Part shown: in pieces, positions 51,985 to 61,035 of the stretch
Layout of the letters: every line of letters starts with the position of its first letter
Numbering within the stretch: position 1 is the first letter of the stretch
Assembly (NCBI GenBank): GCA_964556165.1
Contig: CAZKVH010000004.1
Coordinates: 1 to 64,000 of the forward strand
Length of the DNA: 64,000 bases
Origin: JAQVEM01 sp964556165
GTDB lineage: Bacteria; Actinomycetota; Humimicrobiia; Humimicrobiales; Humimicrobiaceae
Reading direction: 5' to 3'
Made by a program: the position numbers and the translations under genes
Notes under the pieces: generated by a model
Seen by the model: the letters and a program-made list of their open reading frames with translations, nothing else
Told to the model about the DNA's origin: nothing
Databases searched by the model: none

Positions 51985-52746
51985 ATGAAAAGAAAAGCTT
52001 TGATTGTTTATGGTGGCTGGGATGGTCACGAGCCGGAAAAAGTTGCCAATGTTTTTAAAAAGATTCTTGAAGATAGTGATTTTGAGGTGGAATTGTCCGA
52101 TACGCTTGATGTTTATGGTGATAGAGAAAAGCTTTATGGCCTGAATTTAATTGTTCCGCACTGGACAATGGGAGAATTAACCGTTGAACAATTGAATTCG
52201 GTGCTGGGAGCAGTTGCCGGTGGAGTTGGAATTGCGGGTTGTCATGCTGGTCTAGGCGATGGTTTCAGAAGTAGCCCTGACTGGCAATTTATGGCAGGAG
52301 GCCAGCTTGTGGCACATGTGGGTGCTGCAGGAATTGATGGGAACGGAATTGAATATGTAGTAAAGATAAAAGATAAGAATAATCCGATAATGTCCGGGAT
52401 AGATGATTTTAAAGTTTATGATGAGCAGTATTATCTACAGGTAGACCCTTCAGTTAAGATACTGGCTACGACGATGGTTCCCCCGGTTGAGGGAACATTT
52501 AAGTTTGAAGGAAAAGCAGAGATGAACTTTGATTTTGGTTTTGGAAACTGGAACTTTCAGGAAAGCGCTGCTCTTAAAGGACCGCATGCTAACAATGGAC
52601 CAGTTGAAATTCCTGTAGTATGGACAAAGTACTGGGGCAACGGCCGTGTATTTTATAATTCACTTGGCCATGATGAAAAAAGAACATTGTCTGAACCTTC
52701 TCTAACCATTACGAAGAGGGGGTTTTTATGGGCTGCAAAGGAGTAG
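51985..52746 (+). CDS. ThuA-like domain protein
   Basis: A 253-residue protein of the ThuA family, which has a glutamine-amidotransferase-like fold. The start (ALIVYGGWDGHEPEKVANVF), GGVGIAGCHAGLGDGFR and YYLQVDPSVKILATT are characteristic, as is VVWTKYWGNGRVFYNSLGHDE near the end. ThuA proteins are associated with disaccharide or glycoside catabolism and often lie beside Gfo/Idh dehydrogenases, as here. The reaction is not established. ATG at 51985 follows AAGAAAGGG. Confidence 0.9.
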   Translation: MKRKALIVYGGWDGHEPEKVANVFKKILEDSDFEVELSDTLDVYGDREKLYGLNLIVPHWTMGELTVEQLNSVLGAVAGGVGIAGCHAGLGDGFRSSPDWQFMAGGQLVAHVGAAGIDGNGIEYVVKIKDKNNPIMSGIDDFKVYDEQYYLQVDPSVKILATTMVPPVEGTFKFEGKAEMNFDFGFGNWNFQESAALKGPHANNGPVEIPVVWTKYWGNGRVFYNSLGHDEKRTLSEPSLTITKRGFLWAAKE

Positions 52747-53061
52747 AATAAAAAAAATACGATAAAATGCGGTGTAAGTATAGATAAACTGTTAACGTAA
52801 GGGTATAAAGGTAGATTTATATAAAAAATTTATTAAATTGGCTCTGGTGTTATTGTTTTATGTATTGCAATAAATAATAATTGATACATGATGTAAGCGA
52901 TTTAAAATCAGTAGCAGTGATCATAGGGTAGTAGTTCTTTGATAGAAAAAATAGAATTTTAAAATTAATGGTTTTAAATAATTTTATATTGTACGATTAA
53001 TTATAAATATTTAATGATAGTTATCGGATAATAATTATTTATATAAAAAGGAGTGGTTTTT
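52747..53061. other. 315-base intergenic region, AT-rich
   Basis: No credible reading frame, RNA or transposon remnant is seen. At 52891-52905, ATGTAAGCGATTTAA matches a CcpA cre box (WTGNNARCGNWWWCA) at all but one fixed position. TTATCGGATAA near 53020 is a short odd palindrome. The region probably holds the promoter of the second Gfo/Idh unit, but I find no convincing -35/-10 pair. Confidence 0.5.
52891..52905 (+). promoter_or_regulatory. Possible cre-like catabolite site
   Basis: ATGTAAGCGATTTAA fits WTGNNARCGNWWWCA with one mismatch (A for C). It lies 157 bases before the second Gfo/Idh gene, in the sugar region. No CcpA homologue is in the window, and a single near-match in AT-rich DNA may be chance. 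Confidence 0.22.
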
Positions 53062-54240
53062 ATGTCAATAAAACCAGGTAACAATACTTCATTAATTAGT
53101 GGGCTTAAATATGGCATGGTAGGTGGTGGTCCGGGTTCTTTTATAGGAGATGTTCACAGGAGGGCAATTGCGCTTGATGGAAAAGTTAAAATCGTAGCAG
53201 GGGCTTTCTCTTCTTCCAGGGATAAGGCTGTTGAGACAGGCGATAAACTTGGGATTGATAAAGATAGAGTTTACTCTAGCTATCAGGAAATGGCTGAAGA
53301 GGAAGCTAATCGAGCAGGCGGGATAGATTTTGTAGTGATTGTTACGCCTAATTTCCTGCATTATGAGATAGCAAAGAAATTTCTTGAACACGGAATAAGC
53401 GTAGTATGCGAAAAACCATTGACAACAAATATTGATCAGGCTTTAGAACTCAAGGAGCTTGCTAAAGCTAATAATTGTCTTTTTGCAGTGACATATACTT
53501 ATACCGGGCATGTTATGGCAAAGGAAGCGAGAGCAATAGTTCAGAGGGGAGATATCGGAGATATAAGAGTAATCATGGGAGAATATCCTCAGGACTGGTT
53601 AATTGATACTGTAGAAAAGGAAGGAAACAAGCAGGCAGAATGGAGAACTGATCCCGGGCGAACCGGAATGTCCAATTGCGTTGGTGATATCGGAAGCCAC
53701 ATAGAAAATATGGTGAGTTTTATAACAGGACTTAAAATAAAGAAGCTGATTGCAAATCTTGACATATTTAGTCCGGAGAGAAAGCTGGATGTCAATGCCG
53801 AAATATTATTGAAATATAATAACGGTGCAAGTGGGTGCTACTGGTGTTCTCAGGTAGCTATAGGTTATGACAATGCTCTAAAGGTTCGTATATTTGGTAC
53901 AAAAGGTTCTATAGAATTCGTGCAGGAGAACTGTAATTACCTAAAGGTTGTAAAGAAAGGACAGCCGCCACAGATTTATTCAAGAGGTTCCGGATATATT
54001 TCTCCTGAGGCAGCAGCATATTCCAGAATTCCGGCAGGACATCCTGAAGGTTATTTTGAGGCTTTTGCAAATATTTACTCAGCATTTTCAGAAGCTATGA
54101 TAAGGAAGATTTCAGGCGAAGAGGTAGATGAGTCAGGGGCAGGCTATCCAACGATTGATATGGGTATTGATGGAGTGAAATTTATAACAAGAAGTGTTGA
54201 GAGTATGAACAAAGGAAGTATATGGGTTGATATGGAGTAG
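53062..54240 (+). CDS. Gfo/Idh/MocA family oxidoreductase, second copy
   Basis: A 392-residue dehydrogenase only distantly related to the first copy. The cofactor loop is GMVGGGPGSFIGDVHR, the catalytic motif VCEKPLT lies near residue 118, and WRTDPGRTGMSNCVGDIGSH carries the typical substrate-side histidine. The GPGSFIGDVHR form is common in members encoded beside TIM-barrel isomerases. ATG at 53062 lies eight bases after AAAAGGAG; GTG 53053 is part of that site. The TIM-barrel gene follows after 48 bases. Confidence 0.92.
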   Translation: MSIKPGNNTSLISGLKYGMVGGGPGSFIGDVHRRAIALDGKVKIVAGAFSSSRDKAVETGDKLGIDKDRVYSSYQEMAEEEANRAGGIDFVVIVTPNFLHYEIAKKFLEHGISVVCEKPLTTNIDQALELKELAKANNCLFAVTYTYTGHVMAKEARAIVQRGDIGDIRVIMGEYPQDWLIDTVEKEGNKQAEWRTDPGRTGMSNCVGDIGSHIENMVSFITGLKIKKLIANLDIFSPERKLDVNAEILLKYNNGASGCYWCSQVAIGYDNALKVRIFGTKGSIEFVQENCNYLKVVKKGQPPQIYSRGSGYISPEAAAYSRIPAGHPEGYFEAFANIYSAFSEAMIRKISGEEVDESGAGYPTIDMGIDGVKFITRSVESMNKGSIWVDME

Positions 54241-54288
54241 TCCATATTTTATAACTAAAATATAATTATTTTAAGGGGTGATTAAATA

Positions 54289-55278
54289 ATGAGACCAATT
54301 ACAATTTTTACCGGACAGTGGGCCGATCTTACATTTGATGAGATGGGCAAGATAGCTTCTGGTATAGGTTATGAGGGTGTTGAAATAGCAGCATGGGGTA
54401 ATCATTTAAATTCCCAGAAAGCTGCTGAAGATAAAGAATATGTGAAAGAGATTAAGGGAACTCTGGAAAAATATAACCTGAAGGCATGGGCTATTGGCAT
54501 GCATCTTACAGGTCAGCTTGTAGGTGACGTTATAGATAAAAGACACAGGGGCTTTGCAGCTTCTGACGTTGCCGACACTCCTGAAGCAATAAGAGAATGG
54601 GGCATACAGCAGGTCAGGTATACAATTCAGGCAGCAAATAATCTTGGTATTAAAATTTTAACAGGTTTTATGGGTTCACCTATATGGAATTACTGGTATT
54701 CATTTCCACAGACTACGGAAGAAATGATAAAGGAAGGTTTTAATACCATAGTAGAGCGATGGACACCACTTTTTGATGAAATGGATAAATATGGCATAAA
54801 GTTTGCGCTTGAAGTGCACCCCACTGAAATAGCATTTGATTATTATACAACGGTTAAACTGCTTGAGGCTTTTGATTACAGAAAAACTCTGGGTATTAAT
54901 TTTGACCCGAGCCACCTTCTCTGGCAGGGAATGGAACCACATCTTTTTATAAGAGAGCTTCCGGATAGAATTTATCATGTTCATATAAAAGATGTTTCCG
55001 TTACCCTTGACGGTCTGAATGGTATTCTTGGTTCACATCTTGAATTTGGCGATACAAGAAGGGGATGGAATTTCCGCTCACCTGGAAGAGGTGACGTAGA
55101 TTTTTCATCTATAATAAGAGAGTTAAATCAGATAGGTTACGAGGGGCCACTTTCCGTAGAATGGGAAGATTCTGGTATGGATAGGCTAAGGGGCGCAACG
55201 GAAGCCTATGATTTCGTAAAGGAAATAAATATTTCACCAAGTGTTGTTGCATTTGATGATGCATTAAAAAATAAATAG
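54289..55278 (+). CDS. Sugar phosphate isomerase/epimerase-like TIM-barrel protein
   Basis: A 329-residue TIM barrel of the xylose-isomerase-like/AP endonuclease 2 superfamily. Likely metal ligands are the glutamate in FALEVHPTE, Asp and His in NFDPSHLLWQG, the histidine of VHIKD and the final glutamate in SVEWEDSG. Members include IolE-like dehydratases, epimerases and 3-keto-glycoside lyases or hydrolases. Beside two Gfo/Idh dehydrogenases and ThuA the last group is plausible. ATG at 54289 follows AAGGGGTG. xylA follows after about 80 bases. Confidence 0.9.
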   Translation: MRPITIFTGQWADLTFDEMGKIASGIGYEGVEIAAWGNHLNSQKAAEDKEYVKEIKGTLEKYNLKAWAIGMHLTGQLVGDVIDKRHRGFAASDVADTPEAIREWGIQQVRYTIQAANNLGIKILTGFMGSPIWNYWYSFPQTTEEMIKEGFNTIVERWTPLFDEMDKYGIKFALEVHPTEIAFDYYTTVKLLEAFDYRKTLGINFDPSHLLWQGMEPHLFIRELPDRIYHVHIKDVSVTLDGLNGILGSHLEFGDTRRGWNFRSPGRGDVDFSSIIRELNQIGYEGPLSVEWEDSGMDRLRGATEAYDFVKEINISPSVVAFDDALKNK

Positions 55279-55356
55279 TATATAGTTTATATTAAAGAGT
55301 TTATTAAGAGTAAGTTTGAGTAGCTGATTATATTATTAATTTGAATGGAGGTTGTA

Positions 55357-56676
55357 ATGAGAGAATATTTTCCAGAGATAAAAAAAGTAGAGTACACGGA
55401 TGATAAGCTAAGAAGCGGACTATACTTCAGGCACTATAAAGCTGATGAAGTGGTTGGTGAAAGGAGAATGAGAGAACAACTTAAATTCTCCCTGGCTTAC
55501 TGGCATACTATGTGTGCCGAAGGGACAGATATATTTGGAGAGGGTACGTGGATACGTCCCTGGAAGGAATATTCCGATCCAATGAAAGTAGCCGAAGAGA
55601 AAGTGTATGCAGCTTTTGAAATTATGCAGAAACTGGGGATAGATTACTTCTGCTTCCATGACAGAGACATAGCTCCGGAAGGCGATACCCTGAGCGAGAC
55701 CAACAAAAATCTGGATAAGATAGTATCTTTAATAAAGAAGATGATGTCAGATACAGGAATTAAACTTCTCTGGGGCACGGCAAATCTCTTTAGCCGTTCA
55801 AGATTTATGCATGGGGCTTCAACAAGCTGTAACGCAGATGTTTTTGCTTATTCTGGGGCACAGGTAAAAAAAGCCCTGGAGATAACCATGGAACTCGGTG
55901 GTGAAAATTATGTATTCTGGGGAGGTAGAGAGGGTTATGAAACCCTGCTGAATACGGACATGAAGCTTGAACTTAATAATATGGCGTATTTTTTGAAGAT
56001 GGCTGTTGATTATGCCAGGGAAATTGGGTTTGAAGGGCAGTTTTTAATTGAGCCAAAACCAAAAGAGCCTACAAAGCATCAATACGACTTTGATGTTGCG
56101 ACTTCGCTGGCTTTCCTGAAATCTTATGGGCTCGATAGAGACTTTAAATTCAATATAGAAGCGAACCACGCAACACTTGCCGGCCATACGTTCCAGCATG
56201 ATTTAAGAGTGGCGAGAATAAACGGTATGCTGGGTTCTGTAGATGCAAATCAGGGAGATATGCTGCTGGGCTGGGATACAGACCAATTTCCAACAGACCT
56301 GTATGTAACCACTCTCTGCATGTATGAAATATTAAAGATGGGAGGATTTGATAAGGGAGGATTGAATTTTGATGCAAAGGTAAGAAGGCCTTCGTATAAA
56401 CCGGAAGATATATTTTATTCTCACGTAGCTGGTATGGATAGTTTTGCAAAGGGCTTAAAGGTTGCACAGAAGATTTTAGATGACGGTGTTTTAGAGGATT
56501 TTATTGAAGAAAGATATAGCAGCTACAGGGCAGGGATAGGTAAAGAAATTTCAGAGAGAAGAGTTGATTTAAAATCCCTTGAAAAATATGCGCTGGGACT
56601 AAAGGAAATAAATAATCCTTCCGGTATGCAGGAGTATCTGGAGAGTTTATTGAATGAGTACATACTGAGCGTGTAA
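55357..56676 (+). CDS. xylA: Xylose isomerase
   Basis: Converts D-xylose to D-xylulose with two divalent metals. The class II form has FCFHDRDIAPEGDT (catalytic His and Asp), VFWGGREGYETLLNTD, EPKPKEPTKHQYDFD with metal Glu and catalytic Lys, NIEANHATLAGH and SVDANQGDMLLGWDTDQFP. The 440 residues from ATG 55357 are the family length; that ATG is five bases after GGAGG, whereas ATG 55345 would overlap the site. Directly followed by xylB. Confidence 0.97.
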   Translation: MREYFPEIKKVEYTDDKLRSGLYFRHYKADEVVGERRMREQLKFSLAYWHTMCAEGTDIFGEGTWIRPWKEYSDPMKVAEEKVYAAFEIMQKLGIDYFCFHDRDIAPEGDTLSETNKNLDKIVSLIKKMMSDTGIKLLWGTANLFSRSRFMHGASTSCNADVFAYSGAQVKKALEITMELGGENYVFWGGREGYETLLNTDMKLELNNMAYFLKMAVDYAREIGFEGQFLIEPKPKEPTKHQYDFDVATSLAFLKSYGLDRDFKFNIEANHATLAGHTFQHDLRVARINGMLGSVDANQGDMLLGWDTDQFPTDLYVTTLCMYEILKMGGFDKGGLNFDAKVRRPSYKPEDIFYSHVAGMDSFAKGLKVAQKILDDGVLEDFIEERYSSYRAGIGKEISERRVDLKSLEKYALGLKEINNPSGMQEYLESLLNEYILSV

Positions 56677-56742
56677 AAAAACAGTAAATAAAAAAACAGT
56701 AAAAAAATATTTTATTAAAATTTAATTTTTAGGAGTTAATTT

Positions 56743-58269
56743 ATGGGCGTTCTTATGGGTATTGATGTGGGAACAACATCAACAAAGTGTATATTAATGG
56801 ATGAATCAGGAAACCTGATTGCATCGTCAAGCAAAGAGTATGAGATTGAAACCCCTGCAGCTGGATGGGCAGAGCAGGACCCCGATATGTGGTGGGACTC
56901 GACCATATATGTAATCAGGGATATTATGAAGAGGTCAGGAGTTAAACCTGGAGATATACTGGCTGTAGGTCTTACAGGGCAGATGCATGGTTCCGTTTTT
57001 CTGGATAATGAAGGTAAAGTTATAAGACCTGCGATATTATGGTGCGACCAGAGGACATATTCTCAATGTGATAGAATTTACGATATTTTTGGAGGGGAGA
57101 GAGAATTTATAAAACTTTCTTATAACAAAGCTCTTACGGGTTTTACCGCACCCAAGATATTGTGGCTATCTGAAGTTGAGCCTTATAATTATGAAAAGAT
57201 AAGCAAGATTTTACTGCCAAAAGATTATATAAGATATAAGTTGTCCGGTACTTTTGCAACCGAGGTGTCTGATGCTTCAGGCACTATACTTTTTAATATT
57301 AAAGATAGAAAGTGGTCTGATGAGATAATAGCCGGACTGTCTATAAATAAAGATTTTCTCCCACCTGTATTTGAATCATCAGAGGTATCTTCTTATGTAT
57401 CTAAAGAAGCTTCTGAACTTACAGGTTTATCGCAGGGTACTCCTATAGTAGGTGGTGGAGGAGACCAGGCTGCCGGGGCAGTAGGTTCAGGAATTGTATA
57501 TGAAGGCATAATTTCTGATTATATTGGAACTTCCGGAGTATTATTCGCTCATTCTGATATACCGGTATATGATCCGGAAGGCAGACTTCATTCATTCTGT
57601 CATGCTGTAAAAGGGGCATGGCATCTTATGGGTGTAACACTTGCAGCTTCAGGATCGTACAAATGGTATTATGATAACTTTGGAATTATGGATAATGTAG
57701 CCTCTGAATATAAAGAATTATCGGGATATGAGTTATTAAATAAGCAGGCAGAGAAAACACCTCCCGGTGCTGAAGGCTTACTTTTCTTGCCTTATCTTTT
57801 TGGTGAGAGAACACCTTATTCAGATCCTTATGCACGGGGGACATTCTTTGGTATATCTTATGTACACGGAGGGTCTCATTTTGCGAGAGCAGTTATGGAA
57901 GGAGTTGCTTATTCTCAGCTAGACTGCTTAAACATTATGAAGAACCTTGGAATAAATTCAGACAAGATTGTTTTATTTGGTGGGGGCGCAAAATCGATGC
58001 TATGGCGACGTATTATGTCTGATGTACTTGATACAAGGATAGTTACCTTAAACGTTGAAGAAGGTCCTTCTTATGGAGCGGCAATTATAGCCGGTGTGGG
58101 AGTAGGGATATATAAGGATGTTAGAGAAGCGGCAAATATAATAATAAAAGAGACTTCAGAAATAAGTCCGGATAGTGAAAATGCAGATAGATATTTAAAA
58201 TACTATAAAATATATAAATCACTTTATAGTAATCTAAAAGGAGAGTTTAAGGAGCTTGCTGCTATTTAG
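56743..58269 (+). CDS. xylB: Xylulokinase
   Basis: Phosphorylates D-xylulose to xylulose 5-phosphate. FGGY-family kinase with GIDVGTTSTKC, the XylB-type GLTGQMHGSVF, LWCDQRT, GGGGDQAAGAVGSG and the late LFGGGAKSMLWRRIMSDVL. The 508 residues are typical. ATG at 56743 follows TTAGGAG. With xylA it gives a complete route from xylose into the pentose phosphate pathway. About 295 bases of AT-rich DNA follow, without a clear gene. Confidence 0.96.
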   Translation: MGVLMGIDVGTTSTKCILMDESGNLIASSSKEYEIETPAAGWAEQDPDMWWDSTIYVIRDIMKRSGVKPGDILAVGLTGQMHGSVFLDNEGKVIRPAILWCDQRTYSQCDRIYDIFGGEREFIKLSYNKALTGFTAPKILWLSEVEPYNYEKISKILLPKDYIRYKLSGTFATEVSDASGTILFNIKDRKWSDEIIAGLSINKDFLPPVFESSEVSSYVSKEASELTGLSQGTPIVGGGGDQAAGAVGSGIVYEGIISDYIGTSGVLFAHSDIPVYDPEGRLHSFCHAVKGAWHLMGVTLAASGSYKWYYDNFGIMDNVASEYKELSGYELLNKQAEKTPPGAEGLLFLPYLFGERTPYSDPYARGTFFGISYVHGGSHFARAVMEGVAYSQLDCLNIMKNLGINSDKIVLFGGGAKSMLWRRIMSDVLDTRIVTLNVEEGPSYGAAIIAGVGVGIYKDVREAANIIIKETSEISPDSENADRYLKYYKIYKSLYSNLKGEFKELAAI

Positions 58270-58564
58270 AAATTAATCGTAAAATCTTATCAAGGATTCT
58301 CAGGTTGATTCAATAGAGTAATTTTTTCAATAGACCCATATTTATATAAACTGTTGTCTAACTGCCAGCTTTAAAAGTATTTTTTTAAGTCAAAAAAAGG
58401 GCCAAAAAAAAGAAGACTTTACAAGTAGTTTATAATTTAGATAAAGATGATGAAAAAGTCTGACTACCGAAAGCTTTCTCAGTAAAGTTTATACTTTTTT
58501 AGAGTTGTGGTTTTTAATTTTTAAAGTAATGTAAGTACAAATAATGTGGGGAGGGGAAAATAAG

Positions 58565-59293
58565 ATGATGCAGCTCAGCACATTTGCATGGATTGCGATT
58601 TTTGCAATCAGTGCTGCAATAGTCAATGGTATAGGTATATTGGTTATTTTTAAAAACAGGAAGTGGGCCGAAAAAGCAAAAGTATATTTTATGTGTTTTG
58701 CTTCAGGAGTCCTTATATCTTCTCCTCTTATAATTGCTTTTCCTCAGGCAATAAACAAAAATTCCTATGCGGGGTATGCAACTTTAATAGGATTTTTATT
58801 TATGTTTTTTAGCAATAGAATAATAAAATATGCAACCAAACAAAAAGAAATTGCTTTTGGGATTACCGCTATAGAGGGAATAGGTATACATTCTTTCGTA
58901 GATGGGATTATTTATTCTGTAACTTTTAGTGCAAGTATATTAACCGGCTTTCTTGCAGGTACCGGTCTGGTAGTTCATGAATTTGCAGAAGGTGTAATTA
59001 CTTATTCTATTTTAATAAAAGGAGGATTTAAAGAAAAGAAAGCAGCGCTTTACGCTCTTTTCGTGGCAGCACTTACAACTCCTCTTGGTGCATTTATTGC
59101 CTACCCATTTATAAATAAACTGAGTGATTATTTTCTTGGTCTGGCGCTTGGTTTCGTTGTCGGGGTTTTAGTTTATATATCTGCTTCACATCTTTTACCT
59201 GAAGCTCAGAAGCATCAGAAAAAGCATTCAATTACGGCATTTTTACTTGGAATAGCACTTGCTATCTTTATAGCATTTACTAAAGTTGTTTAA
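58565..59293 (+). CDS. ZIP-family divalent metal transporter
   Basis: A 242-residue membrane protein with about eight helices. The metal-binding motifs of the ZIP family are present: GIHSFVDGI in helix 4 and VVHEFAEGV in helix 5. ZIP proteins import zinc, manganese or iron; the direction and metal are not shown by the sequence. I chose ATG 58565 because the GGGGAGGGG ribosome site (58547-58555) lies eight bases upstream; ATG 58544 would precede that site. It lies between xylB and the second sugar transporter. Metal supply for xylose isomerase is a possible reason. Confidence 0.88.
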   Translation: MMQLSTFAWIAIFAISAAIVNGIGILVIFKNRKWAEKAKVYFMCFASGVLISSPLIIAFPQAINKNSYAGYATLIGFLFMFFSNRIIKYATKQKEIAFGITAIEGIGIHSFVDGIIYSVTFSASILTGFLAGTGLVVHEFAEGVITYSILIKGGFKEKKAALYALFVAALTTPLGAFIAYPFINKLSDYFLGLALGFVVGVLVYISASHLLPEAQKHQKKHSITAFLLGIALAIFIAFTKVV

Positions 59294-59389
59294 TACCTTT
59301 ATTATATTTATAATATCTACAGAATATAAAAAATATTTTTAAATTGCTTTTTTTATCGGAGTAGAGACTGAATAAAAATATAATTTAAC

Positions 59390-59418
59390 TTGACAAAAAT
59401 AATGTTTTTTTTTAGTAT
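59390..59418 (+). promoter_or_regulatory. Promoter of the second sugar transporter operon
   Basis: TTGACA at 59390-59395 is perfect and is followed, after 17 bases, by TAGTAT at 59413-59418. The predicted start near 59425 leaves an untranslated leader of about 350 bases before the binding-protein ATG, unusually long for this window. Confidence 0.6.
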
Positions 59419-59596
59419 TTGAACATATTGCTAATTACTGCACATTTGTTCAGATTTTAATGTTATTATTTTTTATTTCGTGTGGAGGGAGATAGTATAC
59501 CAGATACAATAGATTAAAAAGCTTTAAAAAATCATATATAATTCTCGTAAAGAGAGATTTATCTTTTTTATAAAAAATTAACAAAAACAGTAAGAT

Positions 59597-59682
59597 AGGA
59601 GGTGAACTCTAAAAAAAGATTAGAGGCAATGAACAAAAGAGTTCACGATGTTAACGAAATTGCATGAGAGTTGGAGTTGCCT
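59597..59682 (+). promoter_or_regulatory. Structured leader with masked Shine-Dalgarno sequence
   Basis: AGGAGGTGA (59597-59605) overlaps GTGAACTCT (59602-59610), which has a perfect nine-base complement AGAGTTCAC at 59638-59646. AGGCAA (59624-59629) can pair with TTGCCT (59677-59682), and GCAAT (59626-59630) with ATTGC (59659-59663); these two pairings exclude each other. This is consistent with a switchable leader, but the class is unknown. Confidence 0.4.
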
Positions 59683-59776
59683 TTAGTCTAGATGGTGTAT
59701 TAGCAAAAGGAATATGCTTGAGGACAACGATTCGATTAAGTTTTGTACCTTGAGCGAAGCGAAAGGAATAGGTAAA

Positions 59777-60790
59777 ATGAAAAAATCATTATTGTGGTTC
59801 ATAGTTCTTGCAGTAAGTATTGCTATGCTTTCAGTGTTCTCATTTAGTGGTTGCAAAGCAGAAGAAGAAGCAGCTGAAGAGGAAGCACCTGCTGAAGAAG
59901 TTGAAGAGGAAGCACCTGCTGAAGAAGAAGCAGCTGAAGAGCCGATAGAAATAGCTCTTATTGTAAAATCAGTAAATTCAGAATTCTGGCAGAATATGCT
60001 TGATGGAGGAGAAAAATTTGACGAGGAAAATGACAACGTTAATGTTACTCCTTATGGTCCTGATTCAGAAACTGATATAGAAGGGGCTGTTACCATTCTG
60101 GAAAATGTTGTAACAAGTGAACCTGATGCAATAGTAGTTGCATCACAGTCAGGAGAGGGTGCAGTACCGGCAGTTGATCTTGCAATGAGCCAGGGAATAC
60201 CGGTTATAACGACAGATACTGTTATACCGACTGAAGTAGTTAGCCATCTGGCAACAGATAATAAAGCAGGTGGAATGACCGCTGCAGAAACAATGGCTGA
60301 GGTTCTTGATGAAAATGGTATAGAAAAGAAAGGTACTGTAGTTATAATGCACGTAGTGGTTTGTGACACGGATACCCTGAGGGGCGAAGGTTTTGATGAA
60401 AAATTGAGCGAACTTGCTCCAGATATCAATATAGTTCATTCTAATTATACTGACGATAAAGTAGAAGTGGCAATGACTACTACAGAAGAACTTATTACTG
60501 CTTATGATGACCTGATTGGTATATTCGGAATTGATTACAATATTGGAGAGGGAATAGCCCTTGCTATCGAGCAGGCAGCACTTCAGGATGAAGTAATGGT
60601 GGTAGCTTTTGACGATTCTGAGGCTGAAATAGAAGCACTGAAAAAAGATGTTATTAAAGCTCTAATTGTTCAGAATCCTTACAATATGGGATATTTAGGA
60701 TGCGGTTTAGCAGTTAAAGCTTTACAGGGTGAAGAAGTAGAAGAATATGTAGACACCGGTGTTAAAGTAGTTCGGAAAGAAGATGTGTAA
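59777..60790 (+). CDS. Sugar-binding lipoprotein of second ABC transporter (RbsB-like)
   Basis: Signal helix with lipobox SFSGC (cysteine 26), then an acidic Glu/Ala/Pro linker (29-56) and a type I periplasmic-binding domain: IALIVKSVNSEFWQNMLDG at its start, DAIVVASQSGEGAVPAVDLA, TDTVIPTEVVSHLATDNKAG and LIGIFGIDYNIGEGIALAI. The 337 residues run from ATG 59777, behind AAAGGAATAGG; the frame is open farther upstream but those residues do not look like a signal. Its fold is closer to ribose-binding proteins than the first copy. The ATPase and permease follow. Confidence 0.93.
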   Translation: MKKSLLWFIVLAVSIAMLSVFSFSGCKAEEEAAEEEAPAEEVEEEAPAEEEAAEEPIEIALIVKSVNSEFWQNMLDGGEKFDEENDNVNVTPYGPDSETDIEGAVTILENVVTSEPDAIVVASQSGEGAVPAVDLAMSQGIPVITTDTVIPTEVVSHLATDNKAGGMTAAETMAEVLDENGIEKKGTVVIMHVVVCDTDTLRGEGFDEKLSELAPDINIVHSNYTDDKVEVAMTTTEELITAYDDLIGIFGIDYNIGEGIALAIEQAALQDEVMVVAFDDSEAEIEALKKDVIKALIVQNPYNMGYLGCGLAVKALQGEEVEEYVDTGVKVVRKEDV

Positions 60791-60856
60791 TAATAATGGC
60801 ATAGGCTATAATAATTAAACAGGAATGATGTAGTATTATTATTGCATATAAAAATT

Positions 60857-60890
60857 ACGGGCAATGTTATTTCCTAATAATATTGCCCGT
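60857..60890 (+). terminator. Strong hairpin after the second sugar-binding-protein gene, no adjacent T-tract
   Basis: ACGGGCAATGTTATT pairs with AATAATATTGCCCGT over 15 bases including one G-T wobble, with loop TCCT. The next bases are AAAAAATAATG and only then seven T, so simple intrinsic termination is doubtful. It lies about 65 bases after the stop and before the ATPase gene. Confidence 0.65.
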
Positions 60891-61035
60891 AAAAAATAAT
60901 GTTTTTTTACAAAAAATAATTTAATCATTAAGGTTTTGTAGTATTATTATATATTAAAATATATAAGATGCAGTTAATCCGACAAAATAATTTATAAATA
61001 TTAATTTTTCCCTTAAGAGAGCTGGAGTAAAACGG

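Larger units (their letters stand above)
59294..59776. other. 483-base intergenic region with promoter and long structured leader
   Basis: The region holds a promoter at 59390-59418, a long leader with an inverted repeat (59602-59646) and competing helices (59624-59682), and the start of the binding-protein gene. No protein gene is convincing, apart from a possible 21-codon frame from GTG 59602. Confidence 0.6.

Noticed and set aside
56677..56720. Direct repeat of AAAAAACAGTAAA between xylA and xylB
   Set aside because: Only two imperfect A-rich units; not a CRISPR or mobile-element feature.
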